A DNA stretch of 23,363 bases from Rhizophlyctis rosea (lineage: Eukaryota > Chytridiomycota > Chytridiomycetes > Rhizophlyctidales > Rhizophlyctidaceae), in contig JADGJC010000481.1 in the NCBI GenBank assembly GCA_027596075.1, positions 1 to 23,363 of the forward strand, read 5' to 3'. This document shows positions 7,540 through 15,090 of the stretch, one piece after another; the stretch's first letter is position 1, and every line of letters begins with the position of its first letter. Below the pieces are notes generated by a model, which saw only the letters and a program-made list of their open reading frames with translations, had not been told where the DNA came from and ran no database searches. The position numbers and the translations under genes are program-made.

Positions 7540-7873
7540 GATGATGTTGTGTTCTTATCGATAGCGAGAGAAAAATATCCAAGCCCAAATTTTTAGAGAC
7601 ACGATTGACCGATTCCGTCGCCGAGCCGAGGCGGGCAAGACCAACGTCGGCAAAGTTGTTGACGGTGTGTGCCCCCTTCTTGATATGTTCCGGTACATCG
7701 GGATTGCTGCTGACTTCACCTGTGATCGCTTTTGTGACTTTGTGCAATTTGTTGGCACCCGCCAATGTAGAATTCAAAAACCTTACTCCGGTACGTGCAG
7801 CACTCGGCAGAGTGGTATTGAGAAATCGGTTCACCCTCTGTTTCGCGCCTGTCAAAAATTTTGAAAAGCCCAT
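7472..7873 (-). CDS. Small amphipathic, possibly membrane-active virion protein
   Basis: The protein has 133 residues from the ATG at 7873; the open frame extends upstream only with a TTG at 7921. Residues 1-45 (MGFSKFLTGAKQRVNRFLN and on) can form amphipathic helices with Phe/Leu on one face and Lys/Arg on the other. The middle is helical and Ala/Gly/Val-rich. The last 35 residues overlap the 34-residue basic frame and may be of little importance. Amphipathic N-terminal helices in a small capsid-block protein recall the membrane-disrupting protein VI of adenoviruses, which has counterparts in polinton-like elements, but this is an analogy only. It is divergent from the 486-residue gene at 7925. 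Confidence 0.55.
   Translation of the reverse strand: MGFSKFLTGAKQRVNRFLNTTLPSAARTGVRFLNSTLAGANKLHKVTKAITGEVSSNPDVPEHIKKGAHTVNNFADVGLARLGSATESVNRVSKNLGLDIFLSLSIRTQHHHASKEKVGFNSKNAESTQSVLE
7556..7563 (-). promoter_or_regulatory. TATCGATA motif 16 bases before the 34-residue frame
   Basis: This is the same octamer as at 5466 and 13959. It lies inside the coding sequence of the overlapping 133-residue gene, at the spacing from an ATG seen at the other two sites. Confidence 0.4.
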
Positions 7874-7924
7874 AGCGCCTTTTATCGAATAAGAAAGAAA
7901 ACTTTTCACACGTAATAGCAAATC

Positions 7925-9385
7925 ATGTCGCTACGAAGCCAGAGCAAAGCCAACGTCAATTACATCCCGGCTCCGAGCATAATTGATCTTGGCATCAACA
8001 AGAAAGGGTTGCCGAGAGACCTCTTGCCTAAAGCGATTCCAGTGGGAGCCATGCCTACATTCTCTCCTGCCAGAAGATTGAACAAGGCGGAGAAGTTCGC
8101 CACCGACTTCTTCAAACGGAAGAAGGAATTGGAAGAAGAGGATGCCTTCAGAGAGAAGGTTGCCGCGAGCATGAACATCACGGATAATTCTGCCCATCTG
8201 ACGCCAACGGTGAAGGCGATGATCAATGCGGAAGCCTTAAAGAAAAAACCAAAGATGGCTGTGAACGATTTCATGCCTGCCTTGGCAACTCCGGAAGCAA
8301 GTAGACCAACCATAGGATCGACGAGACGTTCCACCGCAGCAACCACAGCATCCGACGATCTCGTCCAATTGCACCCCTTGACGAACGAGATTTCAACAAC
8401 GAGTACCGAGACGATGCAGAACATAGCCAATGCAGTCACTACAACCCGCTCCACTGTCTCTTCAGGGATGCAGACCGATCCGGAGAGGGTGTCCTCCAGC
8501 ATGCAGACGGACCCAGAGCGGCACTCTTTTAGCATACAAACTGACCCCGAAGAAGTCGCAAACATGGTAACCGATCAACCACTTCAAAACATTATTAACC
8601 ATTACAACACGGTCAACAATTACCACACAATCAACAACCACGTCCAAGAAACACAACAGATACAACAGACACAGGAAAACATCACCATCAATCAAACGCA
8701 GAACGTCCTGAATCAGATGCTCCATCAACAGAATCTTGCAATGGTCGTAAATCATGTTGCCACGGCGGATCATCACCTGCCAATAACGGGTGGACCGGTT
8801 GATCTCGCCCAACCTCAAGGCTTGATCACCCATCAAAATCAACTACTGATTGAACATGTCCCACAACAGCCGCTTCAATTGCATGTCCCGGAACCCATGT
8901 TACCCTTCCAAGACGACGATCTGCCTGCATATGACGCATTGACTCCAGTTCAATTGGACTTTGGCGGGCACGCTCCGGCTGCTCAACAAGAAGATGCGCC
9001 TCCACCCGTTTATCCTCTTGCTAGGATCCCGGCAACGCGAGGGAGAGCGAGGCAAAGCAATCGCGGGAGGAGGGCGGGGACCCGAGTTGTTAAACCCGGA
9101 AGAAATATTCCTTTGTCGGGTAGTGCGGTTACGCGGTTGCCCGTATCTCGATACCCCACTTCGGGGATTGTCCCATTGTCAGGCGAGAGCATCGTAGAAC
9201 TCCCAGCCGGTGACAACCCGGCTGCATGGGCTACTTACATGAGATCCATGCGTGCGACGGCGCAGCCCAGGAGAAGAGATGAAGGTTGGTTTATGCAAGG
9301 GTTAGATGATGTACCCAGACCAGGGACCAAACGACGAGGACGGATTCAGCCACCAGGCGATGAAAAAAGAATCCGAACAAGGTGA
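7925..9385 (+). CDS. 486-residue structural-type protein with PPxY motif and QTDPE repeats
   Basis: The regions in order are: a basic N-terminus with a charged helix (residues about 52-80); three tandem 11-residue repeats centred on QTDPE (about 181-213); a Gln/Asn/His-rich helical stretch with a long heptad pattern (about 218-275); a Pro-rich acidic region holding LPAY (333-336) and PPVY (360-363); and an Arg/Gly-rich basic tail with PLSG repeats. PPxY is the known docking site for WW domains of Nedd4-family ubiquitin ligases, used by adenovirus protein VI and by budding viruses. A mosaic of disordered segments with basic ends suits a linker between capsid and DNA. It lies between the amphipathic gene and the integrase gene, 55 bases before the latter. 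I do not recognise the family. Confidence 0.65.
   Translation: MSLRSQSKANVNYIPAPSIIDLGINKKGLPRDLLPKAIPVGAMPTFSPARRLNKAEKFATDFFKRKKELEEEDAFREKVAASMNITDNSAHLTPTVKAMINAEALKKKPKMAVNDFMPALATPEASRPTIGSTRRSTAATTASDDLVQLHPLTNEISTTSTETMQNIANAVTTTRSTVSSGMQTDPERVSSSMQTDPERHSFSIQTDPEEVANMVTDQPLQNIINHYNTVNNYHTINNHVQETQQIQQTQENITINQTQNVLNQMLHQQNLAMVVNHVATADHHLPITGGPVDLAQPQGLITHQNQLLIEHVPQQPLQLHVPEPMLPFQDDDLPAYDALTPVQLDFGGHAPAAQQEDAPPPVYPLARIPATRGRARQSNRGRRAGTRVVKPGRNIPLSGSAVTRLPVSRYPTSGIVPLSGESIVELPAGDNPAAWATYMRSMRATAQPRRRDEGWFMQGLDDVPRPGTKRRGRIQPPGDEKRIRTR
8465..8563 (+). repeat. Three 33-bp tandem coding repeats (x-Q-T-D-P-E)
   Basis: Three 11-residue units share (M/I)QTDPE(R/E). They are diverged enough to be old and under some protein-level constraint. 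Confidence 0.75.
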
Positions 9386-9440
9386 AGAGAACAAAAATCC
9401 CACTCGTATTTTCATTTAGCTCATTTATAGTAACATTGGG

Positions 9441-10670
9441 ATGTCTTTTACACCTCCAGATGATGTAGCCGAGAAACGGCTGCATGACCTATACTATGGG
9501 CAAAAATATTTCGTTGGCAGAGATCAGCTTTGGCACGTTTACCGAGCCCAGTTCCACGATCACATGGTATCCCAACGTGCCGTTTTATCGTGGCTGCAGA
9601 AACAAGCACTCCATCAAGAGTACACCAGACCCCTCAAAAGGGGCTCGATTCCTCCCATCATCGCGACCAAACGGGGGCACATGAGTCTCGACTGCGTCCA
9701 GATGCCTGCTTTCAACGGTTTCGACACCATATACAATATGATTGATATCTTCTCGAAGCGAATCTACAGCAGCGCGATGAAGGGGCAGACGGCTGACAAC
9801 ACGGTGAAATTCTTCGAAGAAACAGTCCAAAAGTATCCAAATATCCACATCTCGGTCATATCCCTCGACAACGGTAAAGAATTTCAGGAGCCCTTTAAAA
9901 CATTCGCCAATGAACACGGCTACACACTCGCTTACAACCGTCCGCATTCGCCGTGGAGTGCCAACGTAGAGCGTTTCAATGGGTCAATGAAAAGGATGCT
10001 CTTCATGGCATTGAAGGCGTCCAACTCGTCAGATTGGGTGTCAATGTTGCCCACAATCGTGGACAACATGAACAATACGTATAGTTTTTCGACAAAGGAA
10101 ACTCCGATCACATTGGATCAATCGGACGATCCGGAACTTCACAAGAAGGTGAACACGTTGGTTCAGAACCGGGCAGCCAAGAAATACAATGTCAAAGCAA
10201 GAGGAGGAACGGACATCAAACCAGGTGACTGGGTGAAGAAGGTTTACGACTATGATGGCAGCAAGATACAAAAGGCTTCGAAACGGGGCTATTTCGCCCC
10301 CACAGTTTACAAGGTCACCAGCGTCTTACCATCCAAATACCCGAACGCGCTGCCTTCGTACAAACTTGTGGAAAAGGACACGGGGGCAATCCTCCCCGGT
10401 ACGTGTGCGAGATGGCAGTTGCTCTTGATACCTAAAGATACCAACTTCAACATTGAAACAGAGGTCCGTCGCCCGGGGGCGGTTGAACCGGGAACCAACC
10501 GCTATGAGGTGCAAGCGTTGGTGGACAAACGCACCTTGAGAGGGGGAGTTGTAAAGTACCGCGTCCGTTGGCGCGGCTATTCTTCCAGAGAGGACACATG
10601 GGAAACCGAACAGCAATTGATGGAGGATGCGCCAGATCTTGTCCGGGCTTATAATGAAGCGCACGAATGA
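9441..10670 (+). CDS. Retrovirus-type (rve) DDE integrase with C-terminal chromodomain
   Basis: This 409-residue protein would join viral DNA ends into host chromosomes. The catalytic core has D84 (SLDCVQ), D143 (SLDNGKEF) and E177 (ANVERFNGS), with 33 residues between the second Asp and the Glu, close to the classical 35. The N-terminal helical region matches the pre-core domain of Polinton-type integrases, without a clear HHCC zinc site. After the core comes an SH3-like region (KPGDWVKKVYD to about residue 333) typical of Polinton and Ty3 integrases. Residues 353-409 form a chromodomain, with YRVRWRGYSSREDTWE matching the aromatic-cage and WRGY core. Chromodomains usually bind methylated histone H3 and steer insertion to silent chromatin. 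The frame is intact. It faces the tyrosine-recombinase-like gene tail to tail, with about 70 bases between the stops. Confidence 0.92.
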   Translation: MSFTPPDDVAEKRLHDLYYGQKYFVGRDQLWHVYRAQFHDHMVSQRAVLSWLQKQALHQEYTRPLKRGSIPPIIATKRGHMSLDCVQMPAFNGFDTIYNMIDIFSKRIYSSAMKGQTADNTVKFFEETVQKYPNIHISVISLDNGKEFQEPFKTFANEHGYTLAYNRPHSPWSANVERFNGSMKRMLFMALKASNSSDWVSMLPTIVDNMNNTYSFSTKETPITLDQSDDPELHKKVNTLVQNRAAKKYNVKARGGTDIKPGDWVKKVYDYDGSKIQKASKRGYFAPTVYKVTSVLPSKYPNALPSYKLVEKDTGAILPGTCARWQLLLIPKDTNFNIETEVRRPGAVEPGTNRYEVQALVDKRTLRGGVVKYRVRWRGYSSREDTWETEQQLMEDAPDLVRAYNEAHE

Positions 10671-10740
10671 ATCTTATTACGATAAAAAATGATGTAGGAT
10701 GCACAAGCTTTACAATACAAACTAACTGACTGACACCTAT

Positions 10741-11973
10741 CTACTCGGAGTCCTCTAACAGGTTGATCTCAACGCGCGGCTGTTTGCTCGTAGAGCCGTC
10801 TACGTCCGGCTGGGTTTCTGCAGCCCGCTTTTTGCCCTTGTTGTGAGCATTGCGGAAATAGTCTCGGTGCTCCTTGCCGGTGTGGTGGAATTTGAGAGCC
10901 AACCTCTCCAGATCGGCGGTAGCATCGGGCATTCCGAGATGGGTAATCTGGATCCTGCGCATATCGGATTCTCCGACCGCAAGACCGAGCAGTTTCTCAT
11001 TCAGTTTGCCGATGATTTCGGTGAACGATTTCTGCCTGGCATCCATAATCTCGCCTGGAGTCTTGATGTCCCCCTTCGCCTTTTTCAGCCGTGCGGAATC
11101 CTTTGTCCACACCGGGGACACATCAATGGGAAGCAGAAATTCTTGATCCATGTAATACTTGTGATGACACTGGGTTACGTATCGCTTCAGCAGATCACTC
11201 AAATCTTTCGGGACGATCTGGTGGTATCGTTTGCGATTCTCACCAGCACCGCCCTTCCGGACATTCCACACAATGATGGTGTCTCCGTACTCCTCATCCG
11301 AAAATGATATGTAATTGTCATTCGCAATGTCAAAGTTCCGCACCTTGATTGTTGCAAAGGCGGACCGCGTGTTCTCCATACGAGTCAAAGTCGCGAGCAT
11401 GATGGCGTTTCGGAGTTTAATCTTCTGATCTTTTGAAAGGTCCGGGATAAGTAGCAGTTCAATGGTGTCTCTGGTGTGATTGGCTTCGCGCTCGCAAAGT
11501 TCTTTCCAGTCATAATGCTTCTCGCGAAAACTGCTCTGCCCGCTCTTCCGTTCGACCTGCTTACCGGCACGAAGCCGGTTGCCTTCGTCAACATAGGTCT
11601 GCTTGAGTTTCTCTAAAGCGTCACGCGACCGCAGGGCGGCGATCAAAGAGTCATGCTGCTCTTGAGTCACTCCGTCGGGTTTGTCGTTCCAGTGAGCGAG
11701 GATTTTTCCGAAAAGGTTGGTGACATTGAATATTTTTTGACCGTCCGCGTTGTCCCTAGAAGTTTGAGTTGACCCCTTCTTTCGGGTGGAACGGGGGTTG
11801 CTATTGTGGCAGGCTATGATGCCTCGCTTGATTTCGGCAAGATCTTCTAGATTTCCAGACAAGACATCGGCTGCATGGTACTGCTCGCACCAGGAGCGAG
11901 CATCGCATCTACCTTCGCTAAAGTATCTTTCAATGGGGGTTCCTTGAGGGAGGTGCATGTGAGTGGCTGCCAT
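10741..11973 (-). CDS. Tyrosine recombinase-like protein
   Basis: The protein has 410 residues. The C-terminal half shows the layout of tyrosine recombinases: a helix-rich segment with an Arg after a hydrophobic run (LATLTRMENTR, R199 or R203), a beta-hairpin Lys (VRKGG, K240), an Arg pair (R339/R340) about 24 residues before a His (H363/H364), and HTGKEHRDYF with candidate nucleophile Y372 eight residues after the His. The N-terminal half is helical and charged and could be the core-binding domain. The tail is basic then acidic. Enzymes of this type cut and rejoin DNA through a covalent Tyr link and occur in virophages, Cryptons and DIRS elements. The assignment is from residue spacing only, because the HxxR box is imperfect. 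A TTTAAA box lies 97 bases upstream. It starts at the ATG at 11973. Confidence 0.6.
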   Translation of the reverse strand: MAATHMHLPQGTPIERYFSEGRCDARSWCEQYHAADVLSGNLEDLAEIKRGIIACHNSNPRSTRKKGSTQTSRDNADGQKIFNVTNLFGKILAHWNDKPDGVTQEQHDSLIAALRSRDALEKLKQTYVDEGNRLRAGKQVERKSGQSSFREKHYDWKELCEREANHTRDTIELLLIPDLSKDQKIKLRNAIMLATLTRMENTRSAFATIKVRNFDIANDNYISFSDEEYGDTIIVWNVRKGGAGENRKRYHQIVPKDLSDLLKRYVTQCHHKYYMDQEFLLPIDVSPVWTKDSARLKKAKGDIKTPGEIMDARQKSFTEIIGKLNEKLLGLAVGESDMRRIQITHLGMPDATADLERLALKFHHTGKEHRDYFRNAHNKGKKRAAETQPDVDGSTSKQPRVEINLLEDSE

Positions 11974-12070
11974 TGTTGTTTGTGGAGTATGGAAGGTTTC
12001 GATTTGTTCGATTGGTGTCTGTATCTTTGAGATGTTCGAGATGCAGGTATAGACAGTCTGTACGTGCTTT

Positions 12071-12081
12071 CCTTTAAATAG
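12071..12081 (-). promoter_or_regulatory. CTATTTAAAGG TATA-like box upstream of the recombinase gene
   Basis: On the minus strand this reads CTATTTAAAGG, nearly the same as the boxes upstream of the primase-helicase gene (15371-15380) and the 209-residue zinc protein gene (14810-14819). It lies 97 bases before the ATG at 11973, within a 235-base AT-rich gap that otherwise shows only a TATCGAT near 12178. Confidence 0.4.
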
Positions 12082-12208
12082 AAATTTTATTTCGATACAA
12101 ACTCGACCGTTAAAAATACATGTTTCCTATCGACCTAAAAATAATGCGCGCTAAACTATCTATCACTACTTCGATCACTATCGATCTAAATTACGATCAC
12201 ACGCTTAA

Positions 12209-13108
12209 CTAGAGGTCCCAAAGTACATCTCGTTCGTTTAGCTCTTGATTCATACGCCGGGCTGTTTTAGCTAATACTACATGTTTTCCCAGCAACCAAT
12301 CATACTTCGTTTTCCAATCCACGTTCTTCAACACCGCATTCTCCAGCTGCTGCACTCGTGCCCTCAGTCCCGCAATCTCCGCCTTCAATTGAATGGTAGC
12401 AGGACTATCTAAACTAGCTGCAGCCTCGTCGATCCCAACCGTGAAATCCTTGAACAATTCCGTTGCTCCCGTATCCCTCACACCGTTTTCATAGGTCTCC
12501 TTCATTGCCTTTGCCGTTTCTGGATTCGTCCACGACAGGTTCAAAAGAAGCTGCGAAACGTTCTGGTCGGTCGCGGTTTTGAGCCGGATAGTCTTTAACA
12601 AATCGATGAAGTTCTGGAGGTCGGCGCTGAAGGTGATGCCAGGAGCACGCAACCAAATGGGTATGATCTCCTTTGAGACGGGATCGCGAGTGAAAGCTTC
12701 GATGTCCAGCGGGGTTAGCCAATCCTCCAGGCTTTTGCGTTTGTCCTCACCCTCCGACCAATTTTTTGTGAACAGACGCGATCCCATCTCGTTCGTCATA
12801 TGCAGCTGTGCCTTATAGATCGCCGCCATCCCTTTTATGTATTCGAAAATGCCGATGAACCGCCGATGTTTGCCCTTCTCTATCATGACGTTGGGGTTTT
12901 TCTTCAGCACCGCCAAGAAATCGGTCTCGCCGCTGTTTTTATACATGAAAACCATGTCTTTGGCGATCTTGCTGAAAGAGTCCATGACTCCCGAAGAGAT
13001 GCTAGATTCGGTCATGATGCTGTTTGTTGATGTTGATGTTGTCGAAGCTGAATGTTGGTTACTCAAACAACGTGCAAGCATTTTATGTAATTTTTCACCC
13101 CGAAACAT
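12209..13108 (-). CDS. Helical coiled-coil protein of about 299 residues, unknown function
   Basis: The first ATG is at 13108; a TTG 12 bases upstream is also in frame, and the ATGs at 13081 and 13017 are alternatives. After a Ser/Thr-rich segment (SASTTSTSTNS) the protein is mostly helical. Near the C-terminus LKAEIAGLRARVQQLENAVL forms a clear leucine-type coiled coil, followed by a basic helix. There are no metal-binding cysteines and no membrane segment. Its placement next to the recombinase gene on the same strand, with a 235-base gap, allows co-regulation but proves nothing. I do not recognise the family. It may be an oligomeric DNA-binding or virion-accessory protein. Confidence 0.55.
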   Translation of the reverse strand: MFRGEKLHKMLARCLSNQHSASTTSTSTNSIMTESSISSGVMDSFSKIAKDMVFMYKNSGETDFLAVLKKNPNVMIEKGKHRRFIGIFEYIKGMAAIYKAQLHMTNEMGSRLFTKNWSEGEDKRKSLEDWLTPLDIEAFTRDPVSKEIIPIWLRAPGITFSADLQNFIDLLKTIRLKTATDQNVSQLLLNLSWTNPETAKAMKETYENGVRDTGATELFKDFTVGIDEAAASLDSPATIQLKAEIAGLRARVQQLENAVLKNVDWKTKYDWLLGKHVVLAKTARRMNQELNERDVLWDL

Positions 13109-13213
13109 GAGGGCTTCCAATCATTCCAGAACCCTGAAATTATCCATCAAGGATCGGGGCACCCTCGATCAAATTTTGCAATCCAGAACACTCTGATCAT
13201 CCACTCAATCATC

Positions 13214-13221
13214 TATCGATA
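13214..13221 (+). promoter_or_regulatory. TATCGATA motif, 83 bases upstream of the gene at 13305
   Basis: This is the same octamer as at 5466, 7556 and 13959 but farther from the start codon. A TATAT sequence lies between it and the gene. Its role here is less certain. Confidence 0.25.
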
Positions 13222-13304
13222 ACCCCATCCCAGTCAAATCAGATTTTCTATATCTTCGAAGCCGAAACGTTCCCTCACTACTCGGAGTAGACAATCACAA
13301 AAAC

Positions 13305-13922
13305 ATGGCTTTTGTTTTAGTAGTACCCAATCCAGACGTATATCACATTCTCGAGTCATATCGAGACTATCCGGAGTACATGGAACTCAAAAATGCCTTC
13401 ATACCAGAAAAGGCACCGATCACCCCCCAACAACAAGCGAATCTTTCAATTCGTTGGGAGTTTGTCAAAGCTGGTCTACTCTTTCATGACACGGATTCAA
13501 ATTTTGTAGAACGGTGGCAAGGGTCTAGATTAGACATAGTGCCGTTCGAGGAATACAAAACCAACCTAAAGGGACGTTTCATGATTCACTTTGAAGAACA
13601 AGATGATGAAGAGGATGAGGACTCCCTAGCTAGACGAAACGAACTGCGCTGGAACACATTTTCCAAGATCATCTGCCAAGCCCTTTCCACCAAATCCGAA
13701 AACATATGTATCAGCTGCGGAAGGCTAGCTTCTGGCGGTCGCAATCGCGAAGGCGAACGATGCTGCCCAAATTACCACCATAGAGAACGAGTCAAAAAAG
13801 TCATCCTCACCAAACCCGGGTACCAGTCAATACTAGATTTAGCCTCCCAAATATGCGCTAGATACCCTGCTTCTCCACCTTTACCAAACCCGCGCCTGGC
13901 ACATCAATTAGCTCATATATAA
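13305..13922 (+). CDS. 205-residue protein with Cys/His cluster, unknown function
   Basis: It starts at the ATG at 13305 with an A-rich CACAAAAAC leader. The N-terminal half is a mixed alpha/beta sequence with many aromatic residues, followed by an acidic stretch (EEQDDEEDEDS, about 97-107). A Cys/His cluster with C135, C138, C153, C154 and H158/H159 (CISCGR then CCPNYHH) could bind one zinc ion. The C-terminus is Pro-rich. It is one of three neighbouring cysteine-rich genes at 13.3-14.8 kb, so a DNA- or protein-binding regulatory role is plausible. I do not recognise the family. The last codons overlap the TATA-like box of the next gene. Confidence 0.6.
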   Translation: MAFVLVVPNPDVYHILESYRDYPEYMELKNAFIPEKAPITPQQQANLSIRWEFVKAGLLFHDTDSNFVERWQGSRLDIVPFEEYKTNLKGRFMIHFEEQDDEEDEDSLARRNELRWNTFSKIICQALSTKSENICISCGRLASGGRNREGERCCPNYHHRERVKKVILTKPGYQSILDLASQICARYPASPPLPNPRLAHQLAHI

Positions 13923-13924
13923 AG
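13916..13924 (+). promoter_or_regulatory. TATATAAAG TATA box for the 60-residue zinc protein
   Basis: A consensus eukaryotic TATA box overlaps the end of the preceding gene. TATCGATA follows 34 bases later at 13959, about where transcription would start, and the ATG is at 13978. This is the clearest full promoter arrangement in the window. Confidence 0.55.
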
Positions 13925-13958
13925 CTTGTACGCAGCTTCTTTTGTAATAATGTTTCGT

Positions 13959-13966
13959 TATCGATA
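13959..13966 (+). promoter_or_regulatory. TATCGATA motif 11 bases before an ATG
   Basis: It lies between a TATATAAAG box (13916-13924) and the ATG at 13978. The distance from the TATA box puts the octamer close to the expected transcription start. Confidence 0.5.
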
Positions 13967-13977
13967 GTTAATCAAAC

Positions 13978-14160
13978 ATGGATCACTCACCTGAAAGGAA
14001 AAGGCGCACGCGACCACCCAGACCTGCTACTCGCATCTGCAACCATGAAGGCTGTGCTGCCGTCATACCAAAAGAACCCCCGAAATGGAAATGCCTCAAG
14101 CATTGGTTAGAGTATATCCACAACAGGAAACTAAAGTGTGACATCCTAGCGGACGATTAA
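13978..14160 (+). CDS. 60-residue zinc-binding mini-protein
   Basis: The N-terminus is very basic and Pro-rich (PERKRRTRPPRPATR). It is followed by CNHEGC, then a Pro-x-Trp-Lys-Cys-Leu-Lys-His segment, giving Cys/His ligands for one zinc. The spacing CxxxxC, then I, then PxWK, resembles the tail of the convergent 209-residue protein (CLVASC ... GWKVYC), so the two may share a domain. The coding ends overlap by 15 bases on opposite strands. A TATA box and a TATCGATA motif precede it. A nucleic-acid-binding regulator is the most likely role; this is inferred. Confidence 0.6.
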   Translation: MDHSPERKRRTRPPRPATRICNHEGCAAVIPKEPPKWKCLKHWLEYIHNRKLKCDILADD

Positions 14161-14775
14161 GTTGTTCTTTTGTGCCTTGTACTGCTTTTTACAGTAAACT
14201 TTCCAACCAGGCTCGTCACGTTTGATCCTCCCCTTGCAACTGGCAACGAGACAATCCCTGGTCTTTCGCCGTGATGTGCAATGCTGCGTACTTGTCGTGA
14301 CTTTCAACCCTTTAGACTCTTGCCAACATGGCATGCATAATTTCTTCCACTTGCGCTCTTCGGTATCCTCACAATGAAAGTATTTCTTACAAGTCTCGCA
14401 TTTTTTATTCATCAAGTGGCAATAATCGCACATTTCATCATTGAGGCAGTCCTCCTTCCGATACCTTTTTTCGCACAGAGCACACACGCGAGTCTTGTTT
14501 TTGACTTCCTTATACATCTCTTCCATCTTCAAGCGCTCCGCTTCTGGGAAAAACATACGGACACAACAATTCCCGACAATGATCTGTCTCGTGGGATCGT
14601 CTTTATGATCCAGGATGCAGTTTTCAACTATGGGATGGGTGCAGATACAATGTCCCGGGTTCTGAAGTCTCACCCCGGAGACTGACCACTCCAGTCTGCT
14701 GTCTTCAAACGTTTCCGAATCGGATGCCTCTATCAAGGCAATCTTGAGATTTTGGAAATAGAAAGAATCTGGCAT
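14146..14775 (-). CDS. 209-residue multi-zinc-finger protein
   Basis: There are about fifteen cysteines in pairs: CIC at 43-45 with CC at 70-71, C98/C101, C116/C119, C126/C129, C147/C150, then C175/C180 and C195. The first block (GHCICTHPI ... VGNCCVRMF) follows the layout CxCxxPI...VGxxC, a small zinc module seen in large DNA viruses and phages. The middle is a series of treble-clef or RING-like CxxC pairs, and the tail has the CxxxxC...PGWKVYC module also found in the adjacent 60-residue protein. Possible roles are transcription control or ubiquitin-related binding. The exact family is unknown to me. The ATG at 14775 has a CCATTTAAAG box 34 bases upstream. Confidence 0.65.
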   Translation of the reverse strand: MPDSFYFQNLKIALIEASDSETFEDSRLEWSVSGVRLQNPGHCICTHPIVENCILDHKDDPTRQIIVGNCCVRMFFPEAERLKMEEMYKEVKNKTRVCALCEKRYRKEDCLNDEMCDYCHLMNKKCETCKKYFHCEDTEERKWKKLCMPCWQESKGLKVTTSTQHCTSRRKTRDCLVASCKGRIKRDEPGWKVYCKKQYKAQKNNLIVR

Positions 14776-14809
14776 CTTGATTAGTTCTATTCATTATTGG
14801 TGTCCATTT

Positions 14810-14819
14810 CTTTAAATGG
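14810..14819 (-). promoter_or_regulatory. CCATTTAAAG TATA-like box for the 209-residue zinc protein
   Basis: The box reads CCATTTAAAG on the minus strand and lies 34 bases before the ATG at 14775. It shares ATTTAAAG with the boxes before the recombinase and primase genes. Confidence 0.45.
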
Positions 14820-14845
14820 CTTTTTAGTGTGACAGCTCGTCCTAG

Positions 14846-14975
14846 AAATCCTAGCGGCTCTAACCCCCTTTTTCGGACTTTTCCCACTTTTCATTTTCAA
14901 TTTCATTTTCATTTTGTTTTTTTGAATCCAACGTATACAAATCTCTGTTTTTACACGCTAGACCCGCTAGGATTT
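14846..14975. mobile_element. 130-bp MITE-like element, copy 1
   Basis: The ends are 17-bp terminal inverted repeats (AAATCCTAGCGGCTCTA, and its near complement ending in GCTAGGATTT) with one mismatch. The interior is TTTTCATTT-rich with no gene. A second copy with similar interior lies inverted at 18850-18977. Short length, no coding capacity and good terminal repeats fit a miniature inverted-repeat transposable element. I do not see a clear target-site duplication. The rest of the 315-base gap (14776-15090) holds the TTTAAA box on the left and, on the right, a short TGGTGACAT direct repeat. Confidence 0.6.
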
Positions 14976-15090
14976 TTATGGTGACATCTTAATGGTGACA
15001 TGTAAACAAACAATGAAAATAAAACAACACCACATCTCCTGTACAAAATGTTCTAGCTTGCTGATTCGCTAGTCTAGCACAACCCAAAAA

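Noticed and set aside
7605..7892. Plus-strand frame of 95 residues opposite the amphipathic gene
   Set aside because: The minus-strand frame has better protein character and its own start. No promoter-like signal precedes the plus-strand frame.
7960..8565. Minus-strand frame of 201 residues opposite the 486-residue gene
   Set aside because: It is a shadow of a long plus-strand gene. Its composition (Ser, Phe and Leu runs) follows the complement of repeats there.
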